Below are positions 44,189 to 54,152 of a stretch of DNA of 64,000 bases, piece after piece. The notes beneath the pieces are model-generated. The model searched no databases. It saw nothing but the letters and a program-made list of their open reading frames with translations, and was not told where the DNA came from. The stretch's first letter is position 1; each line of letters opens with the position of its first letter. Source of the stretch: Chloroflexi bacterium 44-23. GTDB lineage: Bacteria > Chloroflexota > Anaerolineae > Anaerolineales > Anaerolineaceae. The position numbers and the translations under genes were made by a program. The stretch is taken from positions 1 through 64,000 of the forward strand of contig MKUW01000015.1 of assembly GCA_001899005.1 (NCBI GenBank), read 5' to 3'.

Positions 44189-45256
44189 TTATGGTGTGAC
44201 CTCAACCGGAGGAATGCTTAATTCAGGGGCTGGTGTCTCGGATTGAGCATACATATCCGGTAATGGGAACAAGAAAGGTGAAGTATTTGGCAGCAGCATT
44301 GTCTGTATGCCAGGTGACAGCTTGGTAATGTATTGGTAGGTTAGTAAATCCGGCCGACCTTTGACGGATTCAGCTATTAATACCAAAGATTTTGCTTCGG
44401 CTTCGGCTGAGATCAGGCGTGCTTCTGCCTCCCCTTTTGACCGAATGACCGCTGCATCAGCCAACCCTTGCGCTTCTTGGCGAACTTGTTCAGCTTCCTG
44501 TTTCTTCTGCTCAACGGTTAATTTCGCTTGTTGGGCTTTTTGTTCGGCAATCTGTTTCTGTTCAATCGAAGCAGCATACTCATTTGAAAAAGTAATGTTC
44601 CTCAACAAAAAAACGTCCATCAATAAACCGTTTCTAGCGAGTTGATCAGTTAAATTTTTACTAATCATAGTAGTAAGTTCATCACGCTTACTGCTATAAA
44701 CTTCTTCTACGCCAAATTGGCTGACTGCATCACGAATAACTGCCCGTGCTAGAGGGCGCACCAGGCCGGCATCATAGCGGTCCTGCCATTCAATATGTAC
44801 TGAGATTACATCTGCCGGATTAATACTATAGATGACTGATGCATCGACAAAAATCTCCTGACCATCTGATGTTCTGGCTATAATTGAATCATCTCCGACA
44901 ATTTGTCCTTCGGAAGGTGCGATTGACATAGTGTAGGATTGTTTCGAAATCGGATAAAGTTTCACGTTTTCCAGGCCTGGAATTACCCATTGCAGGCCGG
45001 GTTGTATAACCTGTTCCCGGTACCCTTTTGGTGCAAATGCGGATAGCACCACTCCTCGTTCTTGTGGCTCGATAAAAACCATGCCCATGGACAATAAACT
45101 GAAAATTAGTGAGACAAAAAAGGCTGTTATGATGATCATGCCACTGCGTTTAATGGGGCGATTTTGACCGGCACGCAGCAGCGAGAAAGCCAAAAAACCA
45201 AAGGTCCCAACCCAAAAAACAGTGGCAAAAAGGCGAAAAAAACTGGCGATATTCAC
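44189..45256 (-). CDS. Prohibitin-like SPFH (band 7) membrane protein
   Basis: The 355-residue protein has two N-terminal spans (~8-27 and ~38-60). An SPFH core follows from V-F-I-E-P-Q-E-R-G-V-V-L-S, then a long Ala/Glu/Gln helix (~235-290) and a Pro-rich tail. It is unrelated in close detail to the slipin at 17203 and has no NfeD partner. It starts at GTG 45256 with AAGGAGT upstream. It likely forms oligomeric rings on the cytoplasmic membrane; cargo unknown. Confidence 0.88.
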   Translation of the reverse strand: MNIASFFRLFATVFWVGTFGFLAFSLLRAGQNRPIKRSGMIIITAFFVSLIFSLLSMGMVFIEPQERGVVLSAFAPKGYREQVIQPGLQWVIPGLENVKLYPISKQSYTMSIAPSEGQIVGDDSIIARTSDGQEIFVDASVIYSINPADVISVHIEWQDRYDAGLVRPLARAVIRDAVSQFGVEEVYSSKRDELTTMISKNLTDQLARNGLLMDVFLLRNITFSNEYAASIEQKQIAEQKAQQAKLTVEQKKQEAEQVRQEAQGLADAAVIRSKGEAEARLISAEAEAKSLVLIAESVKGRPDLLTYQYITKLSPGIQTMLLPNTSPFLFPLPDMYAQSETPAPELSIPPVEVTP

Positions 45257-45411
45257 TTAGACTCCTTCTTTAATTGAATGAGAAAGCACGGCTGAAATTA
45301 TACTCGATATAAAAGATCACAAATTAGATTTTGCATGAGCTTGGTAATAAAAATAGAACCTGCGATAAAATCGCTCTAACAATAAGAACACACGAGGAGA
45401 AAAGAAATATT

Positions 45412-46161
45412 ATGGAGATTCTCGCTTTCTTCGCACATCCGGATGATGAAACAATTCTGGCAGGTGGTACCCTGGCGTTGATGTCTGAACTTGGACACAA
45501 TGTACATTATCTGATTGCTACCCGTGGCGAAGGTGGCGAATGTGGTGACCCGCCGCTTTGTACACGGCCAGAATTGGGGAAAGTTCGTGAAAAGGAAACA
45601 AGTGCTGCGGTTAATGCCTTGGGTGGAAAATCATTAACTTTTTTAAATTATATCGATCCAGTAGTTGGTCCGCAAAACGAATTATTTTCATTTGTCCCCG
45701 AAATTAGTCCTGTTTTAGCCTCCCTATCACAAACAATTCATCAACGAAATATTGAAATCTTAATTTCACATGGCTCAAATGGTGAATATGGCCACCCTGC
45801 CCATTTGACAGTTTATTCCACAGTCAAAGAATTTTTTCGGTTAAATTCTCTCAATTTGATTTGGTACACTTCTCAAGCTTATTATTCTGCGTCGCAAAAG
45901 CCCCACCTCGCTAACAAGGAGGACAAGGCAGATTGGGTTCTGGATGTAAGCTCTGTATTTGAGCGCAAACTTAAGGCGGCTCAATCGCATGCAACTCAAC
46001 ACGCTTTATTCGTTCGCCGCAAGAAAGATGAGTTGAAAAGAGAAGTCAAGCTTGAAGAAGTGATTGCCTCAGAGGAGAGTTTCCGCCTGGCAGGCGGCTC
46101 ACAAGATATTTTGCGAGAAGTATTTTCAAACAAAGGATATTTAAAATCAATCATTAACTGA
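45412..46161 (+). CDS. PIG-L family deacetylase
   Basis: About 249 residues from ATG 45412. The N-terminal zinc motif A-H-P-D-D-E and H-P-A-H later in the chain define the LmbE/PIG-L N-acetylglucosamine deacetylase-like family, which includes MshB and BshB. The Mg/Zn enzyme removes acetyl from GlcNAc conjugates such as thiol precursors or glycans. The start is supported by GAGGAG at 45394-45399. The frame extends upstream to TTG 45331 without support. Confidence 0.9.
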   Translation: MEILAFFAHPDDETILAGGTLALMSELGHNVHYLIATRGEGGECGDPPLCTRPELGKVREKETSAAVNALGGKSLTFLNYIDPVVGPQNELFSFVPEISPVLASLSQTIHQRNIEILISHGSNGEYGHPAHLTVYSTVKEFFRLNSLNLIWYTSQAYYSASQKPHLANKEDKADWVLDVSSVFERKLKAAQSHATQHALFVRRKKDELKREVKLEEVIASEESFRLAGGSQDILREVFSNKGYLKSIIN

Positions 46162-46166
46162 GAGAG

Positions 46167-46607
46167 TTAGATATCCATCCAGATTGTGACTGGGCCGTCG
46201 TTTACCAGGGCTACCTGCATATCTGCTCCGAAAACACCTTGCTGCGTGTCAATGCCATATGATTTTAATTGGTCAACAAAATATTCAACCAATTCTTTCG
46301 CCTCTTCAGGTACACGGGCCTTAATGAATGATGGCCGGTTACCTTTGTTCGTATCTGCATAAAGCGTGAACTGTGAGACAACAATTGCTTTTCCAGCGAC
46401 ATCAAGAATTGACAAATTCATTTTTTCTTCAGCATCAGAAAAAATCCGTAGATTCGCGATTTTTTTGGCTAGATAGTTACATTTAAGTTCATTATCTTCA
46501 TTGCCAATTCCTAGCAGGATTAACAATCCTTGTTGAATTTCTCCAGCTACAATTTGCCCCTTAACGCTGACCGACGCCTTTGCGACGCGTTGGATCACTG
46601 CCCGCAT
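46167..46607 (-). CDS. dtd: D-aminoacyl-tRNA deacylase
   Basis: The product has 146 residues from ATG 46607. It hydrolyses D-aminoacyl-tRNA in the cytoplasm, preventing D-amino acids from entering proteins. The motifs S-Q-F-T-L-Y-A-D and the Gly-cisPro motif in N-D-G-P-V-T-I are intact. Converges 5 bases from the PIG-L gene; trpS lies 35 bases upstream on the same strand. Confidence 0.95.
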   Translation of the reverse strand: MRAVIQRVAKASVSVKGQIVAGEIQQGLLILLGIGNEDNELKCNYLAKKIANLRIFSDAEEKMNLSILDVAGKAIVVSQFTLYADTNKGNRPSFIKARVPEEAKELVEYFVDQLKSYGIDTQQGVFGADMQVALVNDGPVTIWMDI

Positions 46608-46654
46608 GCCAGACCACACCTTGTCGAGTAGAAAACCATAAATTCGCCCTATCC

Positions 46655-47644
46655 TTAAGGAAGGCCAATCGAATCACGAACTTCAGTCATCGTTTTTTCT
46701 GCAATAACTTTGGCGCGTTTGCTGCCATCGTGAAGAATGTCCCAGATTGCTCCTTCATTTTGAGCCAATGCAGCTCTCCGCTGTCGGAAAGGTTCCAGGT
46801 TCTTATTAAGGTTGTGAGCTAATAGTTTCTTGCAATCCACGCAGCCAATCCCAGCACGCCGGCATTCAACATTGACCATGCTCACTTCTTGCGGACTTGA
46901 AAAAATCTTATGCATCGCAAAAACATTACAAATGTCCGGGTTGCCAGGATCGGAGCGTCGTTGACGGGCTGGATCGGTGACCATCAGCATCACTCTTTTG
47001 GTAGTTTCCTCCGCTGTGCCGGCCATTTCAATGTGATTATCCAAACTTTTGCTCATTTTTAGTTGACCATCAATGCCGATAATTTTTGGGAATTCGGTCA
47101 CTTTCATCTTTGGTTCGATCAAAACATTGGTGCTGTAGTGATAATTAAAACTGCGAACAATTTCTCGAGTGAATTCAATATGGGGTGCCTGATCAACACC
47201 AACTGGAACGGTATCAGCTTTGTAGAGCAAAATATCCGCCGCCATTAACACCGGGTAACCCACCAAGCCATAGTTGATATTATTTGGGTTTTCGCGGACT
47301 TTGTCCTTAAAAGTAGGTAGGTCTGTCAGCTTGCCCAACGGAGTAACCATTGAAAGATACGTGTGCAATTCGGTCACTTCAGGGACATGCGATTGTATAA
47401 ATATAATTGATTTTTTGGGGTCCATTCCGGCTGCCAACCAGTCAAGCACCATATCAAGCGTGTTTTCTTTAAGATTGTGAGTAGTCTCCAGGGTGGTTAA
47501 AGCATGGATATCCACCACACAATAGACACAATCATAATCATCTTGCAGGGCGATGTAATTTTTTATGGCTCCGAGATAATTTCCCAAGTGCTGCCGGCCG
47601 GTTGGCCGAGCCCCTGAAAATACTCTTCCTCTTTTTGCACTCAT
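46655..47644 (-). CDS. trpS: Tryptophan--tRNA ligase
   Basis: The 329-residue class I synthetase has the HIGH-equivalent in [10 protein letters not shown] and the KMSKS loop as K-M-S-K-S. Full length for the bacterial family. AAGGAA precedes ATG 47644. Confidence 0.97.
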   Translation of the reverse strand: MSAKRGRVFSGARPTGRQHLGNYLGAIKNYIALQDDYDCVYCVVDIHALTTLETTHNLKENTLDMVLDWLAAGMDPKKSIIFIQSHVPEVTELHTYLSMVTPLGKLTDLPTFKDKVRENPNNINYGLVGYPVLMAADILLYKADTVPVGVDQAPHIEFTREIVRSFNYHYSTNVLIEPKMKVTEFPKIIGIDGQLKMSKSLDNHIEMAGTAEETTKRVMLMVTDPARQRRSDPGNPDICNVFAMHKIFSSPQEVSMVNVECRRAGIGCVDCKKLLAHNLNKNLEPFRQRRAALAQNEGAIWDILHDGSKRAKVIAEKTMTEVRDSIGLP

Positions 47645-47817
47645 TTCAGTTTCCTTAAGGTGAAATTTGTAATCAGTAAAAATTATCTCAAAATTGTATC
47701 ATTGAAAGGTCCGCAAAATCGATTTTTGACAACCAAGAATTTCCAAAGAGGAAAAAGTGGACCTGATTAAGTTTAGCGGTTACACATAACTGAAAACAAC
47801 TAATCATTAAAGAAAAC

Positions 47818-48828
47818 TCATTGCGTGACAGTATGTGAAGAAACGAACCCTTTTTGCAAATTCAACAATAACAAATTTAGGTTATCCTGCTTTCCAGCCG
47901 TTAATTTTTGAACCCGGCTCTCAACGCTAAAAGTCGCTTTAAAAACATGAGTATCACTTTCAAAGTTGGTTGAAAGTAATGTATTTAAGGCAGGATTCAA
48001 ATCGTATCCAATGCGTATGTCCAGTAATTCGTTTTTACCGGAATCCTCAGTTTGTTGACTGATGACCGTAATCCCGTTTTGTTTAAGAGCAGTGACAAAA
48101 TCAACCGAAACAAATTCTGGTGAAATAAAAATAACGTTCGGTCTGACATTGGCAATTTCACCATAAGCTTGTGTAAGTGCAGCGGTATCGGCCAGGGCCG
48201 GCGCGGTTGCTATTGCCGGGAAATAAACTATTGGTCCGAAAACAGGTGCACACAAACCGCACAAATAACGAACGCCATTTGAAAAAAGGTTTGAAATCGA
48301 ATCTCCGGAAATGGACTCATCTGTGACCAGGGCAGCTGTCCGCCAATCTTCGGAAATTAGAGCCGATAGATAACCCGCCACAAAAACCAGATCATCTCTC
48401 GGGGTTAAGATTTGGTATGCATTCTCAGGCAGATTAAATCTTTGTTCAGACTCTAAAATGAATTTGACCGTCGGGTTCTGTTGTGCCAGATTGATCCAAT
48501 CCTCTCCGGGTTGTTTGAGATATACCAGAGTTGTATTCTTAAAATCAATTGAATGAATGGAGTCAATTAATTGCAGCGATAAGTCATGATCATTGGAATA
48601 CGATTGCAATTGGTTCTGTATTACAGCCAGCTCTGATGTTCCAGACAGATTTTCAGATACGATCACAATATTGTTGCGTAATGCTGCAGGAGTATCCGAA
48701 GCTGCAATTTCTATCGTCTGGGTTAATCCCGGACCGACAGTTTCAGCCGAAGATGCCGTTGAGGTCAAGGGTGGTGCAGAGTTACAACCTGCCGAAACCA
48801 GCATCAATAAAATTATCGTGAATATCAA
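47818..48828 (-). CDS. BMP-like solute-binding lipoprotein
   Basis: The ~336-residue protein has a lipobox V-S-A-G-C near residue 15 after a hydrophobic stretch. The mature part resembles BMP-type (PF02608) periplasmic binding folds, with L-V-F-V-A-G-Y-L-S-A-L and N-V-I-F-I-S-P-E. C-G-L-C adds two cysteines that could form a disulfide. The TTG 48828 start is weak; an in-frame ATT further upstream would give a more normal signal peptide. No permease or ATPase genes are adjacent, so a transport role is uncertain. Confidence 0.6.
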   Translation of the reverse strand: MIFTIILLMLVSAGCNSAPPLTSTASSAETVGPGLTQTIEIAASDTPAALRNNIVIVSENLSGTSELAVIQNQLQSYSNDHDLSLQLIDSIHSIDFKNTTLVYLKQPGEDWINLAQQNPTVKFILESEQRFNLPENAYQILTPRDDLVFVAGYLSALISEDWRTAALVTDESISGDSISNLFSNGVRYLCGLCAPVFGPIVYFPAIATAPALADTAALTQAYGEIANVRPNVIFISPEFVSVDFVTALKQNGITVISQQTEDSGKNELLDIRIGYDLNPALNTLLSTNFESDTHVFKATFSVESRVQKLTAGKQDNLNLLLLNLQKGFVSSHTVTQ

Positions 48829-48886
48829 TATTTTGCGATTAATTTTTTTGTCCCGCTTTCTAAAGTTTTCATAAGATGGTCTATAT

Positions 48887-48892
48887 TATAAT
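48887..48892 (+). promoter_or_regulatory. -10 box for leaderless transcript of the gene at 48899
   Basis: TATAAT ends 6 bases before ATG 48899. No ribosome-binding site is present. Confidence 0.5.
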
Positions 48893-48898
48893 AGCTCT

Positions 48899-49369
48899 AT
48901 GTCTGAAATGAACATCTCTGCTCGAATTAACCTTAAGTCCATGAAATTGATGTGTGTACTAAATCGGGGAATTACCCAGGATATTTCAAATTTAGAAGAT
49001 GTGTGCAAATATTTTATGAAAATTGAACCCGTTTTCAAATTTTCACTTGTTCTCGAATCTGCCAAATACGCGCAGGTTGGGTCAATTAAAGTTCTTGAAA
49101 TGACAAAGCGCAATTATCTTAAGAGAAAATCTATTAGACATAATTGTGAAAACTTTTTTTGCATGCATGCTCTTATGCAGGTGGGTACCAGTTGGAGAAT
49201 TTTGGACTTAATCAGGGTACTTGCGAATACAATCTCTATTTTCACAGGCACTGATTTGTCTGCGGGCAAAAGAAAAGAATTATTAAATAAAAATTTTGAC
49301 TTATTGAAATTTTTTAGAGATAATTTGAGCGGTAATCCAAACTTAATAATAGCCTTTCTTTGCCCATGA
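48899..49369 (+). CDS. Unrecognised 156-residue protein, coupled to the downstream gene
   Basis: The protein is basic with several cysteines (about positions 19, 36, 82, 88, 154) and no membrane span or motif I recognise. Evidence for a real gene is structural: a TATAAT box 6 bases before ATG, and an ATGA overlap (start of the next gene at 49366, this stop at 49367-49369). It could be a small soluble regulator or enzyme. I cannot assign a family. Confidence 0.55.
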   Translation: MSEMNISARINLKSMKLMCVLNRGITQDISNLEDVCKYFMKIEPVFKFSLVLESAKYAQVGSIKVLEMTKRNYLKRKSIRHNCENFFCMHALMQVGTSWRILDLIRVLANTISIFTGTDLSAGKRKELLNKNFDLLKFFRDNLSGNPNLIIAFLCP

Positions 49370-50583
49370 CGCCTTTCATTGATGATCCTACTCCAATTAA
49401 CAAAGGTGATACTACACGCTCAGGTATACGCCCTGTCTCCTGGGATCGTTTCGATTTAGAAAAACAAGAGCGTTTTCTAGAGAAATTGAATGAACGATTT
49501 TCGTTTTCTTTCGAATACCTTTTGATGATCTGCCTGATGGCTCTTTTCTTTGTCGGCGGTTTGTTGTCAGGAGAAATTGCTGTTTACTTATTGGCATTAT
49601 TGATTGCACCAACGATTGTGCCAGTGTTTGCGACCACATTCAGTCTTGGTAGGGCATCTTTATCGCTTTTTAAGAAGGCATTGCTCGCTTTCATTCTTTC
49701 TTCAATCATAGTATTGTTAGCAGGGCTATTTGCTGGTTTTATCGCCTCGCAGTTTGATAAATTACCAGACCATTCCTGGGCTTTTTTTATTGGTTATTCC
49801 TGGGGCAATATTGCTCTGACAGTTGTAGCCATGTTCTTCGCGGTCGGAATTATTATACGAAACCCAATGCAAAGCATCAGTGTGGCCAATGTAGGTCTGA
49901 CATATATTTTTTACTTGCCGCTGGTTACCCTGGGCTATTTGTTCTCAACAGGAGAATCGAAATTCATTCTTTCTGCTCTAACAACCTTTTTCTTTAATTT
50001 TGGTTTTACTGTTATTAGTGGAATCTTAATCTTGTTTATTTTTGGAGTCAAACCGAGAGGAAAAAAGCTCATCATTCCATTTGCTTCAATTGCGATATTA
50101 TCAGCTGGAATGTATTTAACCGCACCGATATTTAACCCAACAAATTTGTCAATCCCAGAGGAAGTGAAGTCACTGGTTGTTGTAAAAGGTACACCAAGTA
50201 TGGTTCCGACAATTCTGCCGTCGCCTACTGAAAATCCACTACCAACCCTGATAAGCACGCAGGAATTCGAAGATGATGGTAAGATTATATCGTTGGTTAC
50301 CCTCGCTCCAACAAAATCACCCACCATTACATTAACACCCTTACCAACTCCAATTTGGGCTGAGATCCGGGCACCTGAATCAAATGGAGCAAATGTTCGC
50401 TCTGAAGCGGGTTATAAAGGCAAAATATTGACCTCAATTTTAAATGGCACTTTAGTCCAGGTGTTACCTGAAGTTGAAGTATTGGATGGAAACACCTGGG
50501 TACATATTCGTTTGCAGAATGAAATGGAAGGTTGGATTGTCCGTTCTTTATTGGTATCTTCAACCCCGGCAGCAGATTGGTAA
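49366..50583 (+). CDS. Polytopic membrane protein (DUF389-like) with C-terminal bacterial SH3 domain
   Basis: The product has 405 residues from ATG 49366 within the ATGA overlap. About six membrane spans (50-275) include A-L-L-I-A-P-T-I-V-P-V-F, reminiscent of DUF389 proteins. A Pro/Thr-rich linker (~290-325) follows. The C-terminal domain (~325-405) has R-A-P-E-S-N-G-A-N-V-R-S-E-A-G and G-W-I-V, an SH3b fold that in other proteins binds peptidoglycan or peptides outside the membrane. Role unknown. Confidence 0.65.
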   Translation: MTPFIDDPTPINKGDTTRSGIRPVSWDRFDLEKQERFLEKLNERFSFSFEYLLMICLMALFFVGGLLSGEIAVYLLALLIAPTIVPVFATTFSLGRASLSLFKKALLAFILSSIIVLLAGLFAGFIASQFDKLPDHSWAFFIGYSWGNIALTVVAMFFAVGIIIRNPMQSISVANVGLTYIFYLPLVTLGYLFSTGESKFILSALTTFFFNFGFTVISGILILFIFGVKPRGKKLIIPFASIAILSAGMYLTAPIFNPTNLSIPEEVKSLVVVKGTPSMVPTILPSPTENPLPTLISTQEFEDDGKIISLVTLAPTKSPTITLTPLPTPIWAEIRAPESNGANVRSEAGYKGKILTSILNGTLVQVLPEVEVLDGNTWVHIRLQNEMEGWIVRSLLVSSTPAADW

Positions 50584-50614
50584 CAATTAATTTATTGGAC
50601 GGAGGAATTTATTA

Positions 50615-52078
50615 ATGACGATTCATTTTGGAACTGATGGATGGCGTGCGGTCATGTCGGATACATTTACCTTTAGTAATTTACGCCAGCTTACACAAGC
50701 AATAGCAGATGCAGTTGCTTCACCTTCATGGTTGAATGGCTTTTCAAAAGATTTTCATTCGGACCCCAAAACTATGGTGGTTGGTTTTGATACCAGATTC
50801 TTATCGGATCGATACGCGGTTGATGTAGCACGCGTATTGGCTGCCAATGGGTTTACGGTTTATCTTGCTCAGGCCGACGCGCCAACACCGGTTATTTCTT
50901 ATGCAGTCCGCCATTTTGGTGCGATTGGAGGCGTTATGATCACTGCTTCCCATAACGCACCGCGCTACAATGGCATTAAACTTAAAGCTGCTTTTGCCGG
51001 ATCGGCCTTACTGGAACAATGCAAGAAAGTGGAACTTTTCTTAAACGACAACGAAGCGCAGGCACGTGGCCCGAATTTGATGGATTTTAATCAAGCCAAA
51101 TCATTGAAGCTCATTCAGAGATTTAATCCCATCCCCGACTATCACAATCATATTCGTGCATTGATTGATTTTGACAAAATTGCAGACAATCCACAACGTT
51201 TGGTTGTCGATTCGATGTATGGTTCTGGGAGAGGGGTGATTCGATCGATACTGCAAGGTTGCGGCAGTGAAGTCTCAGAAATTCGCGGAGAAATGAACCC
51301 TGGCTTCGGTGGTGTACACCCGGAACCAATTCAACGTTATCTGGGAGCATTGGCAGGAGCAATCAGCACAGGTATGGGCAGTTTCGGACTGGCTACCGAT
51401 GGCGATGCGGATCGGATTGGCGCGATGGATGAACGCGGAAATTTTGTTGATCCGCATAAAATCATGGCCCTCGCGCTTAAATATCTGGTCGAGCGACGAG
51501 GTTTGAGCGGTGCGGTGGTGAAAACAGTCTCAACATCCAGAATGATTAACCGACTTGCCTTAAAATATGGTTTGCCAATCTATGAAACCCCGGTTGGATT
51601 CAATCACATTGCCGACTATATGTTAAAAGAAGACGTTCTGATTGGCGGTGAAGAATCCGGCGGTATTTCATTCAAAGGCCATATTCCTGAAGGTGATGGC
51701 ATTATCATGGGCTTGTTGCTGTTGGAAATTATTGCCGATTCAGGCACTACTCTCTACGAATTGGTCTCAAATTTGCTTGCCGAAGTTGGTCCTGCTGAAT
51801 ATGAGCGCAAAGATATCCGACTGAGTTTGCCAATAGCCAAAAGTAGAATGGTAAAAAGGCTGATTGAGCAAGCTCCAGCCCAAATTTGCGGGGAAAGAAT
51901 TTTAGATACATCCACTATGGATGGCGTTAAATACTTATTTGCGGATGATTCCTGGTTGCTCATTAGACCATCAGGAACCGAGCCGGTATTAAGAGTCTAT
52001 GCAGAAGGTCGTTCAGTGGACATGGTTAAGGCAATGCTTAAATTTGGTGAAGAAATTGCTGATTCGGTTAATCTGTAG
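50615..52078 (+). CDS. Phosphoglucomutase/phosphomannomutase family (alpha-D-phosphohexomutase)
   Basis: The 487-residue enzyme has the catalytic phosphoserine in T-A-S-H-N-A-P, the metal loop D-G-D-A-D-R, the sugar-binding G-E-E-S-G-G and the phosphate-binding R-P-S-G-T-E-P-V. It interconverts hexose 1- and 6-phosphates, feeding nucleotide-sugar synthesis such as for the glycan region. GGAGG lies just upstream of the ATG. Which hexose is preferred cannot be told by eye. Confidence 0.93.
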   Translation: MTIHFGTDGWRAVMSDTFTFSNLRQLTQAIADAVASPSWLNGFSKDFHSDPKTMVVGFDTRFLSDRYAVDVARVLAANGFTVYLAQADAPTPVISYAVRHFGAIGGVMITASHNAPRYNGIKLKAAFAGSALLEQCKKVELFLNDNEAQARGPNLMDFNQAKSLKLIQRFNPIPDYHNHIRALIDFDKIADNPQRLVVDSMYGSGRGVIRSILQGCGSEVSEIRGEMNPGFGGVHPEPIQRYLGALAGAISTGMGSFGLATDGDADRIGAMDERGNFVDPHKIMALALKYLVERRGLSGAVVKTVSTSRMINRLALKYGLPIYETPVGFNHIADYMLKEDVLIGGEESGGISFKGHIPEGDGIIMGLLLLEIIADSGTTLYELVSNLLAEVGPAEYERKDIRLSLPIAKSRMVKRLIEQAPAQICGERILDTSTMDGVKYLFADDSWLLIRPSGTEPVLRVYAEGRSVDMVKAMLKFGEEIADSVNL

Positions 52079-52402
52079 TCAAATTGATTTAATTGGTTGT
52101 TAAACATTGTATCTTATTAGACTCTTATTGAGACAAATGGGCACTTAACGGAGAAGGTTGCTTGAGAGAATTTGGGCAAACTCGATAGCATTAATTCCAT
52201 TCAAAAATGGTGAGACAACGAACTAAGTCACTCGCTCAGTGTGGTGAATCTTTCCTTTTAATCCTCAATTGCTACATATTAAATCAGATAAAGAATTAAT
52301 TCATTTCAAGTGAAACTATTATTAATACAAAATTGAGTTGCGACAACTCAATTTTGTTTGAATCCTTGATTTATTATGTTGGTTTTGAATGTTGGAAAAA
52401 AA
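52079..52402. other. 324-base gap between convergent transcripts
   Basis: Apart from the hairpin at 52327-52357 I see no ORF with a ribosome-binding site, repeat border or RNA gene. Confidence 0.6.
52327..52357. terminator. Bidirectional terminator between phosphohexomutase and the eight-gene operon
   Basis: A perfect 14-bp stem (52327-52340, 52344-52357) with a 3-base loop has A-rich 5' and T-rich 3' flanks, fitting termination of both converging transcripts. Confidence 0.8.
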
Positions 52403-53038
52403 TTATTGCGTGTCCGAGAATCTTAATTTGCGGGCTAAAACGATAATGAGGACAAGCACTATTGCCGCGCCAAAAAGCACCGGAAGACCAATATCTTCGG
52501 CAAAGCCTGTGGAAGGTAGAGCTGTTGAGGTCACCTGTATTACCGAGGTGACGCCTGGAAGGCTGGTTCCTGCAGTCACTGCTGCTGCTTGAGTCTGGAA
52601 GGCTGCGACGGTTGCAGTCCGAGCAGCAGGATCTCCGCTGACTGCGACAGATGTAGCTCCTGCTTCCTGGGTGGCTGTGGCTGTTGCCACCGCAAGCACA
52701 GCCGTTGAAGTAGGTGGAACTGCGGTTTCTGTTGGAGCAGCCAGTTCAGTTGCCATGGCAGCATTGTATTCGGCAGTTTGGCTGGCAAACATGGCAATGG
52801 CCGTATTCTGCTGACGGATTTGCTCAGCCTGATTTTCAAGATCGGTTGCGGTCTTGGGTCGGCTTAGGAGAACATATGCAATCATGAGCAACATGGCAAT
52901 TACAACAATCCCTCCAAGCACAGCTATACCGATCACAAAAGGTTTGCTGCTAGAAGAACCTTGTTGAGGGTTACCAGGCCCACCCGCTTGTGGGGGATTC
53001 TCAGAAAGGTCGTTATCGTCAAAATCGTTTAAGTCCAT
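52403..53038 (-). CDS. Membrane-anchored surface protein with LPxTG-like tail
   Basis: The 211-residue product has an acidic N-terminus, a membrane span (~33-58) and an Ala/Thr-rich extracytoplasmic region (~80-165). It ends L-P-S-T-G-F, a hydrophobic span and R-K-L-R, the plan of a sortase sorting signal. Two spans plus an LPxTG motif near the second is unusual: normally the N-terminus is a cleaved signal peptide. No sortase gene is in the window. It is the last gene of the eight-gene operon, with AAGGAG upstream. Confidence 0.6.
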   Translation of the reverse strand: MDLNDFDDNDLSENPPQAGGPGNPQQGSSSSKPFVIGIAVLGGIVVIAMLLMIAYVLLSRPKTATDLENQAEQIRQQNTAIAMFASQTAEYNAAMATELAAPTETAVPPTSTAVLAVATATATQEAGATSVAVSGDPAARTATVAAFQTQAAAVTAGTSLPGVTSVIQVTSTALPSTGFAEDIGLPVLFGAAIVLVLIIVLARKLRFSDTQ

Positions 53039-53069
53039 CTTCGTTCTCCTTAAAAACTATCGATTTACT

Positions 53070-54119
53070 TTACTCCAGGGCATCCAGATTGGCAAGCGGA
53101 ATTGACGCCTGTTCATCATCACTAAACTGTATTATTGCACAAATCGCTCTAACACCGTTAAAAAGTGTAACCGAATTATTTACAATCCGTTTGATAATTC
53201 CTGCTTTCCCTTGAAATAGACCTTCATTCACCCGCACGATCAAACCTTCCGAAAACTGATAGGATTCTTGTGGAGGCATTGCCTCGGCAGGTAAAGGAAT
53301 GATTATTTCTGCTTTCTCATTATGATTGGGATCATAAATTGCAGAAAGTGAAACTTCCCGTTTAGCATTCGATTTAAGCAGATCATATGCACGCATATTC
53401 ATTGAAACAGGGGTGAATGAGTCCACAACAACGATTGGAATTTCCATATCAAGTGCAGGTGCTATCAAATCAGGGTTCATTGAGGAAAAAATCAAACCGC
53501 GTACATTAAAATCTTTGGCTGCTTTGAAAACACTTGAATGTTGACAATGGTTTCCCATTATCACCATACCTCGGTGAGAAACATCAATCATTTTCGCTGT
53601 AATTTCGATGTCCGCTTCTTGCTCTAAATGGATCAATAATCCTGAATCTGATTTTTGATTACCCCAAGCACATTGAACGAGTACACCGTTTGTTTCCAAG
53701 ATGACACCATAATCTGGCATTATTTCAGAGACATAACTTTCAAATCCAGCAATTAAAGATCTGGGGGATTGCAATTGCTTTAACAAAACCATGCTGCCGT
53801 TAATTAATAAAACTTCTGAATCTTGTTGGGCTTTTATGGTTTTGGCAAAAATTCCGCTTGTTTGAGCAATAATTTCTCCAGCTTTGATTTTTGAACCGCT
53901 TTCTATTTCAATTGCACGTCTGGCATCCTGTGAGTTGTTAAAGTTCAATAATTTCTTTACATTTATCGTTTGATATTTTGTTTCCGGAAAGATATCGGCA
54001 ATTTTCTCGGTTGCATTCACTTTTTGACCAACTTTGACAGCCAAATTACTTTCGCCATTAAATTTGCGAATTCTGCGAATTTTTGTCAATGCAATTGTGT
54101 GATAAACATCCGGTAACAT
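53070..54119 (-). CDS. Unrecognised protein with lipoyl/hybrid-like N-terminus and KOW-like motif
   Basis: The product has 349 residues. The N-terminal V-K-V-G-Q-K-V-N-A-T-E-K-I-A pattern resembles a biotinyl/lipoyl-like hammerhead, repeated around 76-90 (G-S-K-I-K-A-G-E-I-I-A). The middle has G-V-L-V-Q-C-A-W-G and I-M-G-N-H-C-Q-H-S-S-V-F. The C-terminus E-G-L-I-V-R-V-N-E-G-L-F-Q-G-K-A-G-I-I matches a KOW-type motif. No signal peptide, so cytoplasmic. It follows the MutL-like gene by 33 bases within the operon. Function unknown. Confidence 0.55.
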   Translation of the reverse strand: MLPDVYHTIALTKIRRIRKFNGESNLAVKVGQKVNATEKIADIFPETKYQTINVKKLLNFNNSQDARRAIEIESGSKIKAGEIIAQTSGIFAKTIKAQQDSEVLLINGSMVLLKQLQSPRSLIAGFESYVSEIMPDYGVILETNGVLVQCAWGNQKSDSGLLIHLEQEADIEITAKMIDVSHRGMVIMGNHCQHSSVFKAAKDFNVRGLIFSSMNPDLIAPALDMEIPIVVVDSFTPVSMNMRAYDLLKSNAKREVSLSAIYDPNHNEKAEIIIPLPAEAMPPQESYQFSEGLIVRVNEGLFQGKAGIIKRIVNNSVTLFNGVRAICAIIQFSDDEQASIPLANLDALE

Positions 54120-54152
54120 TTCATCTCTCTTTGTTGCAATATATATACCAAA

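Noticed and set aside
49935..50327. 130-codon minus-strand frame
   Set aside because: Antisense to the membrane/SH3 gene; no promoter or SD.
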